Notes: generated from the sequence alone by a model not told the origin. A stretch of 61,717 bases of DNA from JAAXXJ01 sp964412455 (GCA_964412455.1 CAYPOT010000016.1:1-61717), one strand, 5' to 3'. Counted from the stretch's first letter, positions 16,403 to 24,024 are shown. Made by a program: numbers and translations.

Positions 16403-19120
16403 ATGGGTATGACTATGACAACCGCGATCGACAAATTGACGGCAGACGGCTGTTCCACCGACGACAAGCACAAGGTCTGCCGGTCGCGGGGCGGCGAATC
16501 CTGCGCATTCGACGGCGCCATGATCGTGCTCCAGCCCATTGCGGACACGGCGCATATCGTACACGGCCCGATCGCCTGCTGCGGGAATTCCTGGGAGGGG
16601 CGGGGAACCTTGTCGGCCCAGGGGGGCCTGCACCGAATGGGTTTCACCACGGACATGAGCGAGATCGATATCGTGTATGGCGCCGGCAAGAAGCTCCATG
16701 ATGCCATCATACGGACGCACCAGGCGGTCCAGCCGAAGGCCATCTTCGTCCATGCGACCTGTGTGAGCGGCCTTATCGGCGAGGACATCGAGGCGGTATG
16801 CAGAACAGCCGAGGCGGAGCTTGGCATCAGGGTCATCCCGGTGAGCGCGCCGGGATTCGTGGGTCCCAAGAACCTTGGGAACCGCATCGCCGGTGAAGTG
16901 CTGCTGGAACAGGTCATCGGCACCGGCGAGCCGGCGGTCACGACCCATTACGACATCAACCTTATCGGCGAATACAATATCGCCGGCGACCTCTGGCTCG
17001 TGGAGCCGCTCCTGGAGCGGGCGGGCATTCGCGTCCTGTCACGGATCACGGGGAACGCGACCTTCGAGGAGATCACCCATGCCCATCGGGCGAAGCTGAA
17101 TGTCCTGGTCTGCGGCCGCGCGCTGATCAACGTCGCCGCGGGGATGAAGCGGAAGTATGGCATCCCCTTCGTGGAAGCGTCGTTCTACGGCAGGACAGAG
17201 ACCACCAGGGCATTGCTCGCCATTGCGGAGAAACTTCAGGGGCCGGGGGCCAGGGGTCAGGAGTCAGGAGAGCTCGGAATTGTAAAAGCGGTGGAAACGC
17301 TGATAAAAAGTGAAGAGAAGAAGCTCAAGCAGGCGCTCAAACCGTACAAGCACCTACAGGGCAAAAAGGCCGTGCTCTACACGGGCGGCGTGAAGAGCTG
17401 GTCCTTCATCTCCGCCCTGCAGGACCTCGGGATCGAGGTCGTAGCGGTCGGAACGAAAAAGAGCACGGTCGAGGACGAAGAACGGATGAAGGCGATCCTC
17501 GGCCCCGAAGCGCCGCTTGTCGAGGACGTGACGCCGAAGAGCCTGGTGAAGCTGCTTAAGGACAGGAACGCGGATATCCTTATCGCAGGCGGCAGGAACA
17601 TGTACCTGGCGATCAAGGAGGGATATCCCTTTGTCGATGTTAACCAGGAACGCCACACTGCTTATGCCGGGTATCAAGGGCTGGTGAATTTAGCTGAGCA
17701 GATCAGCAGCAGTCTTCGCTTCTACAAGGGAAGCGAAGTGATTGCGGAATGCGGATTGCGGAATGCGGATTTCCCCCTCACCCCGGCCCTCTCCCCGAAC
17801 GGGAGAGGAAGAAAAGAACCGGAAATCCTGAATCTGAAATCCGCAATTCTGATCGATCCCTTGAAACACTCGCCCGCCATCGGCGCTGCAATCGCGTTCC
17901 AGGGCGTTCACCGGGCATTGCCGGTCATTCATGGGGCCCAGGGCTGCGGTTTCCTCGGGAAAGTGCTGATGACCAAGCACTTCCGGGAGCCGGTGGCGCT
18001 GGCGACCACCAAGCTCTTCGTCGAGAACGTGGTTTTGGGGAGCGAGGACATCCTTGTCAAGACTATGGAGGGATTCATCGAAAAGAACGCCCCAGATGTT
18101 ATCGGCGTCCTGACCTCCGGATTGTGCGAGGTGAAAGGCGACGATGTCGGGAGGGCAGTCGGCAGTTTGCAGTCGGCAGTCGACAGTCGGGAAGGGAATA
18201 CGCGTATACTGCACGTGCGGACGCCGGATTACGATGGCGGTTTGGAATCGGGGTATGCGAGAGCGGTGGAAGCGATCATTAAAAGTGCGGAGGGCGGAGC
18301 CTTCGACCCGAGCTCAGGCCGAGGGTTGCGGAGTGCGGATGAAAAACAAATAAATATTCTGGTGGGGTCGCACCTGACGCCCGCCGACGTTACGGAGCTG
18401 CGGGATATCATCGAATCGTTCGGTTTGCGGCCGTTCATCCTGCCCGACCTGTCAGCTCTGGACGGCAGCAGGCAGAGCTTTTCCCCGCTTGCCGAAGGGG
18501 GCACGACGGTCGAGGACATACAGGCGATGTCAAGTTCCGACCTGACCCTGGCAGTGGGAACAAGCATGGAGCCTGCCGCGAAGATGTTGAAGGATTCCTG
18601 CGGCATTGAGTACCGTGTCATAGAAGGTCTTTGCGGGCTGCAGGACACCGACCGGCTGATGGCGATACTTTCGGAGGTCAGCGGAAGGCCAACTCACCGG
18701 CGGTATGATCGGCAGAGACGGATACTCGTCGACGGGATGCGGGACGCGCACGTTTTCTATGGAAAGAAGAAGGTTTGCCTTGCCCTTGAACCGGATCTGG
18801 CGCTGCAGACGTCGCGGTGGCTGGACGAAATGGGCGCCCGGGTTGAACTCGCGGTGATCCCGACGTTGGCGGCATCTGCCGACCGGATCCTTGCGCGGAG
18901 CGTGGAACTGGGTGACCTCTTTTCGATCCGCGGCGAATTTGATCTCCTGGTTTCCAGTTCCCATGGGTCGGACACGGCGCAACGGCTTCATTCGCCGCTG
19001 TACCAGATCGGCTTCCCGGCCTACAAGGTCCTAGGCGCAGCCTCGCGGGTAACGATCGGATACCGGGGGACGCTTGCGATGATCAACGAAGTGGGAAACC
19101 TGATGATGACGAGGCATTAA
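16403..19120 (+). CDS. nifEN: Fused NifE-NifN cofactor scaffold
   Basis: A single 905-residue frame joining NifE (about residues 1-445) and NifN (about 485-905), the scaffold on which the NifB product is turned into FeMo-cofactor. NifE cysteines are visible in ESCAFDGAM, GPIACCGNSW and HATCVSGLIG; NifN is recognised by PLKHSPAIGA, HGAQGCGF, KHFREPVAL and a late YRGTLAMINEVGN. The linker (17740-17850) and stretches at about 17240-17270, 18150-18195 and 18289-18345 look like intergenic repeat DNA translated in frame. Alternative ATGs lie at 16409 and 16415. No stop interrupts the fusion. Confidence 0.93.
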   Translation: MGMTMTTAIDKLTADGCSTDDKHKVCRSRGGESCAFDGAMIVLQPIADTAHIVHGPIACCGNSWEGRGTLSAQGGLHRMGFTTDMSEIDIVYGAGKKLHDAIIRTHQAVQPKAIFVHATCVSGLIGEDIEAVCRTAEAELGIRVIPVSAPGFVGPKNLGNRIAGEVLLEQVIGTGEPAVTTHYDINLIGEYNIAGDLWLVEPLLERAGIRVLSRITGNATFEEITHAHRAKLNVLVCGRALINVAAGMKRKYGIPFVEASFYGRTETTRALLAIAEKLQGPGARGQESGELGIVKAVETLIKSEEKKLKQALKPYKHLQGKKAVLYTGGVKSWSFISALQDLGIEVVAVGTKKSTVEDEERMKAILGPEAPLVEDVTPKSLVKLLKDRNADILIAGGRNMYLAIKEGYPFVDVNQERHTAYAGYQGLVNLAEQISSSLRFYKGSEVIAECGLRNADFPLTPALSPNGRGRKEPEILNLKSAILIDPLKHSPAIGAAIAFQGVHRALPVIHGAQGCGFLGKVLMTKHFREPVALATTKLFVENVVLGSEDILVKTMEGFIEKNAPDVIGVLTSGLCEVKGDDVGRAVGSLQSAVDSREGNTRILHVRTPDYDGGLESGYARAVEAIIKSAEGGAFDPSSGRGLRSADEKQINILVGSHLTPADVTELRDIIESFGLRPFILPDLSALDGSRQSFSPLAEGGTTVEDIQAMSSSDLTLAVGTSMEPAAKMLKDSCGIEYRVIEGLCGLQDTDRLMAILSEVSGRPTHRRYDRQRRILVDGMRDAHVFYGKKKVCLALEPDLALQTSRWLDEMGARVELAVIPTLAASADRILARSVELGDLFSIRGEFDLLVSSSHGSDTAQRLHSPLYQIGFPAYKVLGAASRVTIGYRGTLAMINEVGNLMMTRH
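17740..17850 (+). repeat. Repeat DNA forming the NifE-NifN linker
   Basis: The segment contains three GCGGAAT/GCGGATT units at 17743-17770, then a shortened copy of the CCCTCACCCC hairpin family at 17773-17808. The same GATTGCGGATTGCGGA text occurs in the intergenic gap at 20463-20485. It is translated without a stop and joins the two halves of the fused protein. Confidence 0.8.
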
Positions 19121-19193
19121 AACAGCAAGGGTCCAGGGTCCCGGGTCCAGGGTTCAAGATCAAAGCTCTCGTGGGATCCTTTGGAGGTTCATC

Positions 19194-19595
19194 ATGAAAA
19201 TCGCATTTGCCACATCGGACGGGATCAACGTGGATGAGCATTTTGGCAGGGCAGGGAGCTTCGCGATCTACGACCTGTCGCGCACCGGCTATCAGTTCGC
19301 CGAATTGCGGAAGTTTGCCGACGGCATTGACCAGGCGGTCGTCGGCACGCGGGAGCAGGGCGCCCTCCACGACGAAGCGGTCCAGGACAAGGTGGACCGT
19401 CTCGCGGACTGCAAGATCGTCTTCATGACCGAGATCGGCGGGCCATCGGCTGCGCGTCTTGTAAAAAAGGGGATCATGCCCATGAAGGTGAAGGCGGTCG
19501 TACCCATCGAGGATTCGATCAGACAGCTTCACGAGACGGTCATGAAATCGCCGCCGCCGTGGCTCAAGAAAGCTTTAAACGGCAATGCGGAGTGA
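19194..19595 (+). CDS. nifX: NifX-like cofactor-binding protein
   Basis: A 133-residue member of the NifX/NafY/VnfX dinitrogenase cofactor family, which binds FeMo-cofactor precursors during transfer to and from NifEN. The family signature MKIAFATSDG...VDEHFGRAGSF starts the protein and a CKIVFMTEIGGPSAARL segment follows. It lies downstream of nifE-nifN on the same strand with GGAGG before its ATG. The exact subtype (NifX or a paralogue) cannot be fixed by eye. Confidence 0.88.
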   Translation: MKIAFATSDGINVDEHFGRAGSFAIYDLSRTGYQFAELRKFADGIDQAVVGTREQGALHDEAVQDKVDRLADCKIVFMTEIGGPSAARLVKKGIMPMKVKAVVPIEDSIRQLHETVMKSPPPWLKKALNGNAE

Positions 19596-19654
19596 GGAGT
19601 GCGGAATTCGGAATAAGGGACGGAATTAAAATAGCAAAAGGAGGATCTAAAATT

Positions 19655-19972
19655 ATGAAGATGATCAGGGCATTCATACGGCCGGAACGGGAGCAGGAGG
19701 TGGTATTGGCGCTGGAGGGCGCGGGCTTCCCCTCGCTCACCAAGATGCCGGTGTTCGGACGGGGCAAGCAGAAGGGACTTACAGTGGGCCCGGTGCATTA
19801 CGACGAGCTGCCGAAGACGCTCATCATGACCGTCGTTGACGACAAGGACATCGACAAGGTCCTGAAGGTCATCCAGGACAAGGCACGAACCGGATTCATC
19901 GGAGACGGCAAGATCTTCGTCAGCCCGGTGGAGGTGGCGTACACGGTACGGACCGGGGAAGCGGTGTTGTAA
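19655..19972 (+). CDS. nifI1: Nif-specific PII protein NifI1
   Basis: A 105-residue PII-family protein. The start (MKMIRAFIRPE), the FGRGKQKGLTVGPVHYDELPKT T-loop region and the C-terminal ARTGFIGDGKIFVSPVEVAYTVRTG match NifI1 (GlnB-like, nif-associated). With NifI2 it forms a complex that binds NifDK and blocks Fe-protein docking when 2-oxoglutarate is low. AAAGGAGG precedes the ATG. In archaea the pair sits between nifH and nifD; here it follows the cofactor genes. Confidence 0.92.
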   Translation: MKMIRAFIRPEREQEVVLALEGAGFPSLTKMPVFGRGKQKGLTVGPVHYDELPKTLIMTVVDDKDIDKVLKVIQDKARTGFIGDGKIFVSPVEVAYTVRTGEAVL

Positions 19973-20042
19973 GAATGCGGAATGTGGAGTGAGGAGTGCG
20001 GAATAGAATAGGGTTTTTCTGCCTTAGAGGAGGGATTGTAAC

Positions 20043-20459
20043 ATGAAAGAGATCACCATGATCATCCGGCGGGACAAACTGCCGGAAACCAAAAAGGCGC
20101 TCGATGACCTCGGGTATCCGTCAATGACCATTCAGAGCGTGGATGGCCGAGGGAAGCAGAAAGGGGCCATGTGCGCCGAGATGGACACAGAAATGCCGGA
20201 CAGCTTCTGCACATCGGCGAAACTGAAGCCGACGCCTGCGGCCTATGCCCTTGAGCATTATCTGCCCACCGTGGCGCTCTATGTGCCGAAACGCATGTTG
20301 ACGATCGTGGTGCCTGACGACGTGGTCACTACGATCGTCAAGTCGGTCATCGCAGTCAATCGGACCGGCAAGGCCGGCGACGGCAAGATCTTCGTCTCGC
20401 CCATCGAAGGAGCTCTACGGGTGCGGACTGGCGACCGTAACGGTGAAGCGATAACGTGA
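20043..20459 (+). CDS. nifI2: Nif-specific PII protein NifI2
   Basis: A 138-residue PII protein with the longer insertion in the T-loop region that distinguishes NifI2 from GlnB/GlnK. It starts MKEITMIIRRDKLPETKKAL, carries DGRGKQKGA and ends with the GKAGDGKIFVSPIEGALRVRTG block. Partner of NifI1 in reversible inhibition of nitrogenase. GAGGAGGG precedes the ATG. Separated from nifI1 by about 70 bases containing GCGGAAT/GAGGAGTGCGGA repeat text. Confidence 0.92.
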   Translation: MKEITMIIRRDKLPETKKALDDLGYPSMTIQSVDGRGKQKGAMCAEMDTEMPDSFCTSAKLKPTPAAYALEHYLPTVALYVPKRMLTIVVPDDVVTTIVKSVIAVNRTGKAGDGKIFVSPIEGALRVRTGDRNGEAIT

Positions 20460-20531
20460 TCCGATTGCGGATTGCGGATTGCGGAATGAAGTAGCCGCAG
20501 GCTTTAGCCTGCGTTCGTGGAAGGAGGAACC

Positions 20532-20810
20532 ATGTCCACCATCAACGGAACAACCCGAGGCGGGAAGCCGTGGTCACCGAAATTCGTCGATACGATCGAT
20601 GTGGAGAAGTGCATCGGCTGCGGACGGTGTTTCAAGGTCTGTGGCTACGAGGTGCTCGAATTGATCGAGAAACCTTTTGCCGGCGACGATGAGTATGGAG
20701 ACGATATGGGCAACAAGGTCATGTCCGTGGCCCATCCCGAGAACTGCATCGGCTGCGAGGCCTGCGCCAGGACCTGTACCAAGAAGTGCCATGTCCATGT
20801 GACGGTATAA
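20532..20810 (+). CDS. Nif-type ferredoxin, 2[4Fe-4S]
   Basis: A 92-residue ferredoxin with two clusters: CIGCGRCFKVC in the first half and CIGCEACARTC near the end, with about 35 residues between. This layout matches the ferredoxin III (FdxB) type found in nif clusters. It probably delivers low-potential electrons to nitrogenase or cofactor synthesis. The ATG has GGAAGGAGG upstream; five earlier in-frame codons lack family similarity. Confidence 0.88.
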   Translation: MSTINGTTRGGKPWSPKFVDTIDVEKCIGCGRCFKVCGYEVLELIEKPFAGDDEYGDDMGNKVMSVAHPENCIGCEACARTCTKKCHVHVTV

Positions 20811-20820
20811 ATGCCGAATG

Positions 20821-20905
20821 CCCCTCACCCCAACCCTCTCCCCGGAGGGGCGAGGGAGCAGTGTGCATCCTCTCCCCACGCGGGGAGAGGACTGAGGTGA
20901 GGGGG
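20821..20905. repeat. Hairpin repeat, ferredoxin-acetyltransferase junction
   Basis: CCCCTCACCCCAACCCTCTC (20821-) pairs with the GGGGAGAGGACTGAGGTGAGGG arm ending at 20905. It is the same family as the repeats before and after the TauE gene. It sits where the N-terminal half of the following acetyltransferase should begin. Confidence 0.88.
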
Positions 20906-20907
20906 CG

Positions 20908-21156
20908 GTACATACCTGCGAGCAATGGCGGAAGGCGGCCGGGTTGGTCTTACTAGAGGACGTGATCGTGGACCGGAAGTTTCGCTCCCGGGGCATCGGT
21001 ACGCTCCTCCTTGACGGCATTGCTGCCTGGAGCGAAAGCGCCGGGCTCAAGAGGCTGCAGCTCCTTGCGGACCGTGAAAATCAAGGGGCTCTTGATTTCT
21101 ACGCATCCCGGAACTGGGCTCGAACCCGTCTTATCTGCCTGCGGCGTCGATCCTGA
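20908..21156 (+). pseudogene. N-terminally truncated GNAT acetyltransferase
   Basis: The frame encodes the acetyl-CoA-binding half of a GNAT acetyltransferase: CEQWRKAAG, then VLLEDVIVD, the RSRGIGTLLLDG pyrophosphate-binding loop, and ALDFYASRNW. The usual first ~70 residues are absent and the frame runs back into the hairpin repeat at 20821-20905, with no convincing start codon. It is best read as a gene broken by the repeat or by a deletion bounded by it. The complete protein is known beside nif genes in other diazotrophs, as far as I recall. Confidence 0.75.
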
Positions 21157-21183
21157 TCGTGTTCGCAGACAACGGGACTAACC

Positions 21184-21218
21184 ATGTCCGGCTGGACATT
21201 CCAGTGGAGACCGGACAT
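21184..21218 (+). promoter_or_regulatory. Hairpin in nifB upstream region
   Basis: ATGTCCGG (21184-21191) pairs with CCGGACAT (21211-21218). The loop side contains CCGGCTGGACATTC, found with one change in a hairpin before the second nifB-like gene at 22512-22525. It lies upstream of the sigma-54 promoter, so it would not be in the nifB transcript; it may be a terminator for the preceding operon or a protein site. Confidence 0.55.
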
Positions 21219-21313
21219 AGCATGTTGATCACAATTTAAGCATCTGACCTTCCTTGAGACCTTCCGAAATTCTCCAAGCTTTCCTAACCTGTTGATTCGA
21301 CGCGCATTCGCTT

Positions 21314-21329
21314 TGGCAATGGTCTTGCT
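21314..21329 (+). promoter_or_regulatory. Sigma-54 promoter of nifB
   Basis: TGGCAATGGTCTTGCT keeps the GG and GC dinucleotides at the -24/-12 spacing. It ends 36 bases before the nifB start. An AAGGAGG site lies just before the ATG. Confidence 0.88.
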
Positions 21330-21365
21330 ATTACTGAGGATAGTACATCAGACAAGGAGGCAGCC

Positions 21366-22256
21366 ATGAATGCGAACAGACAAGCTCAAAAGGACATTCT
21401 GAAGACCCATCCCTGCTTTTCGGTCGAGGCCCATACCAAGTTCGGCAGGATGCATCTGCCCGTGGCTCCCGCGTGCAACATCCAGTGCAAGTATTGCGTC
21501 AGGAAATTCGACTGCGCCAATGAATCCCGGCCGGGCATCACGAGCAGGGTCCTGACGCCGTCGCAGGCCGTGGAGCGCGTTGAGGCCTTCGTGGAACGGA
21601 ACGACCGGACCAGCGTCATCGGCATTGCCGGACCCGGCGACCCGCTTGCGAACGAAGCGACCTTCGAGACCCTGAGCGCCCTGCGCTGGGGCTTCCCGCA
21701 TCTCACGCTGTGCGTCTCAACGAACGGTCTTCTCCTGCCAGAGCGTTTGCAGGACCTGGTCAAGTCCGGGGTCAAGAGCCTGACGGTCACGATCAACGCG
21801 GTGCGGCCGGAAACGGCTGAGCGCATCTACTCGTGGGTCCTCTACCGGGGGGAACGGCTGACCGGTATTGACGCAGCCAAGACCCTGCTGGCAAACCAGT
21901 GGGTAGGGCTATCGAACGCCATTGAGATGGGTCTGCTCGTCAAGGTGAACTCGGTCTATCTCCCCGGCGTCAACGATGGGGACCTCGCTCTCGTGGCGAA
22001 ACGCGCCGGGGAGCTGGGCGCGGACATCATGAACGTGCTTCCGCTCATTCCCCAGGGCGAGTTCTCAGGACTCACCAGGCCGTCCTACGAGGCGCTGCAC
22101 GCAAAGCGCGACGAGCTGCAGCCGTTTATCAACCAGATGTCCCACTGCCGGCAGTGCCGGGCCGACGCCTGCGGCATCCTGGGAGAGGACAAGGATATGG
22201 AATACGAGACCCTCATGTCACGCATCGGCGAGGAATACGCCGAATCGGTGGCATAG
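21366..22256 (+). CDS. nifB: NifB, radical SAM FeMo-co core synthase
   Basis: A 296-residue NifB that makes NifB-co, the 8Fe core of FeMo-cofactor, from two 4Fe clusters using AdoMet. The radical-SAM motif is CNIQCKYC (Cys37, Cys41, Cys44). Expected K1-cluster ligands are present: His23, Cys50 (in RKFDC) and Cys116 (in LTLCVSTNG). The C-terminal CRQCRADAC (Cys261, Cys264) supplies the K2 side. There is no C-terminal NifX domain, so this is the short form common in archaea and some bacteria. First gene behind the second nif sigma-54 promoter. Confidence 0.95.
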   Translation: MNANRQAQKDILKTHPCFSVEAHTKFGRMHLPVAPACNIQCKYCVRKFDCANESRPGITSRVLTPSQAVERVEAFVERNDRTSVIGIAGPGDPLANEATFETLSALRWGFPHLTLCVSTNGLLLPERLQDLVKSGVKSLTVTINAVRPETAERIYSWVLYRGERLTGIDAAKTLLANQWVGLSNAIEMGLLVKVNSVYLPGVNDGDLALVAKRAGELGADIMNVLPLIPQGEFSGLTRPSYEALHAKRDELQPFINQMSHCRQCRADACGILGEDKDMEYETLMSRIGEEYAESVA

Positions 22257-22281
22257 CGATCATAAGGAAGGAGACGGCACT

Positions 22282-22452
22282 ATGGTAGTCACCATTCTAC
22301 TGTTCAGCATCGCGGTCTTCACCGCGTCATTCTTTATTGTAAAGCGCTACGAACGGATGGATCGCTTCGAGGTGGCGTTCTACATTGTCGTGATAGCCTG
22401 GTGTTCGTTGCTGGTCGGAATGGTCGCCTCTTCGAGTATTCTGGCAGCGTGA
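22282..22452 (+). CDS. 56-aa two-helix membrane peptide
   Basis: A 56-residue frame with a strong AAGGAAGGAG site before its ATG. It has two hydrophobic helices (about 2-19 and 32-50) separated by a charged turn KRYERMDRFE. It lies 25 bases after nifB and before the second nifB-like gene, on the same strand, so it is likely in the nifB operon. I do not recognise the family. Presence of a good ribosome-binding site, an ATG and a membrane-protein composition support it being real. Confidence 0.7.
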   Translation: MVVTILLFSIAVFTASFFIVKRYERMDRFEVAFYIVVIAWCSLLVGMVASSSILAA

Positions 22453-22509
22453 CCCCGCTAAGCGACGATCCGTCCATGGGCAGGCGATTCAATCAGCCAC
22501 GTGCAGCGT

Positions 22510-22535
22510 GCCCGGCCGGACATTCACGGTCGGGC
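22510..22535 (+). promoter_or_regulatory. Hairpin before second nifB-like gene
   Basis: GCCCGGCC (22510-22517) pairs imperfectly with GGTCGGGC (22528-22535). It contains CCGGCCGGACATTC, nearly identical to the CCGGCTGGACATTC in the hairpin before nifB. It lies inside the operon, so it could be an mRNA element. Confidence 0.55.
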
Positions 22536-22570
22536 CTTCTCCTGTAGATGGATCATGATGGGAGGTTCTC

Positions 22571-23239
22571 ATGAACGATCATACCCGGAAGGGGGAGTTT
22601 CCCTGTTTTTCCCCGCACGCGGCGGGCGGACCATCGGTTCTCTGTCTGCCCGTTGCGCCCGCATGCAACATGCAGTGCGCCCGATGCTCGCGGCGCAGCG
22701 ACGGCTTAAGCGATCTGGCGGTGTCGGGTGTTTCGCTGTCCCCCGATGAGGCCGTCGAACAAGTTTCCGTTGCTGTAGCACGGGGCGCAGCGTCTTCCGG
22801 TGTCGTGATCTGGGGGCCCGGTGAACCGCTTGTAAATGCGCCGACCTTTGTGGTGCTCAAAAAACTCTCATGGCTCTACCCGAAACTTGCGATCACGGTC
22901 GGTACGAATGGCCTGCTGCTCTCCGACCGGATCGAGGAACTGGTCCGAACAAGCGTCAGGAACATCGTTCTTTCCGTGAACGCCGCTTCTCCGGGAACGG
23001 CGGAACGTCTGTACGACTGGGCCATCTATCGCGGCCGGAAATACACCGGCGAGGACGCTGCACGGCTGGTCCTCCAGCAGCAGTGGAACGGGCTGGAGAA
23101 CGCGGTTGAGGCGGGGCTTTTCGTGACCGTATATATTGCAGACATTGCCGGCGTGAACGATCACGAGGTTTCGGAGATCAAACAGCGCGCGGAAGACGTC
23201 GGAGCGGCCAGGGTCGTGGTCCAGCCGTTTTCTGCATGA
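22571..23239 (+). CDS. NifB-like radical SAM protein lacking K-cluster ligands
   Basis: A 222-residue paralogue of the upstream NifB, alignable along most of its length (LPVAPACNMQC, GPGEPLVNAPTF, TNGLLL, YRGRKYTGEDAA). The radical-SAM motif CNMQCARC is intact (Cys32, Cys36, Cys39). The residues matching NifB His23, Cys50 and Cys116 are Ala18, Gly45 and Thr109, and the C-terminal CxxC tail is missing because the protein ends about 40 residues earlier. So it can cleave AdoMet in principle but should not hold the K1/K2 clusters. GGGAGG precedes its ATG; it overlaps the HesA-like gene by four bases. Confidence 0.85.
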   Translation: MNDHTRKGEFPCFSPHAAGGPSVLCLPVAPACNMQCARCSRRSDGLSDLAVSGVSLSPDEAVEQVSVAVARGAASSGVVIWGPGEPLVNAPTFVVLKKLSWLYPKLAITVGTNGLLLSDRIEELVRTSVRNIVLSVNAASPGTAERLYDWAIYRGRKYTGEDAARLVLQQQWNGLENAVEAGLFVTVYIADIAGVNDHEVSEIKQRAEDVGAARVVVQPFSA

Positions 23240-24024
23240 CGCGTAATGTCATCTGCGGCGGAAAGCGCAAGCGTATGCATGAGGATCTCACCAACAGAGA
23301 AAAGGAACGGTACCGGCGGCAGCTCATGCTCCGCGGTTTTACCGCGGAACATCAGAAGCGCCTGAAACATTCCACGGCACTGGTTGCCGGGGTCGGCGGG
23401 CTCGGCGGTACGGCGGCGCTCTACCTCGCGGTCGCCGGCATCGGCAGGCTGGTCCTGGCCCATCAGGGGAACCTGACCCTGTCCAACATGAACCGGCAGG
23501 TGCTGATGCGCGACGATGGCATCGGGAAGAGCAGGGTCCAGCTGGCGAAAGAGACCCTGAAGCGGATCAATCCTGATGTGGAGGTTGAGGTCCATGACGT
23601 CCGGATCTCGCGGGAAAGCGTCGTCAGGCTGCTCGGTGGCGTACATATCGCCCTGTCCGCCCGTCCGAACTTCGCAGAACGCAGGGTGCTGAACCATGCC
23701 TGTGTTGAGAGCAGGATCCCCATGGTCGAAGCGGCGATGAACGGCATGGAAGGATATCTTTTCAATGTCGTTCCCGGGGAAACTCCCTGTCTCCACTGCG
23801 TCTATCCCGAGGATGATCCCTCGTGGGAAGAGTTGGGCTTTCCGGTCCTGGGAGCGGTTTCGGGCATGCTCGGCTGCATGATGGCGCTCGAGGCGATCAA
23901 GCTGCTTACGGGGTACGGCAAACCGCTGCTTTCGAAAATGCTTTTGTTCAACACCGTTGACATGGACTTCAGAAAAGTAAAGATCCCGAAAAACGACCAG
24001 TGTGAGGTCTGCCGGACCGGGTGA
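23236..24024 (+). CDS. hesA: HesA-like ThiF/MoeB-family protein
   Basis: A 262-residue member of the ThiF/MoeB/HesA (E1-like) superfamily often found beside nif genes. The nucleotide-binding GVGGLGG loop is at 53-59 and the arginine finger segment NMNRQVL at 84-90. Zinc cysteines are Cys185/Cys188 (CLHC) and Cys256/Cys259 (CEVC). The Asp of the MoeB DCTDN motif is replaced (SARPN at 141-145), and the ThiF catalytic Cys region reads SWEELG. Its ATG overlaps the preceding stop (ATGA); a second ATG at 23275 is possible. Function in nitrogen fixation is not settled. Confidence 0.82.
   Translation: MTRNVICGGKRKRMHEDLTNREKERYRRQLMLRGFTAEHQKRLKHSTALVAGVGGLGGTAALYLAVAGIGRLVLAHQGNLTLSNMNRQVLMRDDGIGKSRVQLAKETLKRINPDVEVEVHDVRISRESVVRLLGGVHIALSARPNFAERRVLNHACVESRIPMVEAAMNGMEGYLFNVVPGETPCLHCVYPEDDPSWEELGFPVLGAVSGMLGCMMALEAIKLLTGYGKPLLSKMLLFNTVDMDFRKVKIPKNDQCEVCRTG

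Noticed and set aside
20463..20485. CRISPR-like short repeats
   Set aside because: The GCGGATT and related strings are directly repeated without unique spacers of constant length; no cas genes are present.
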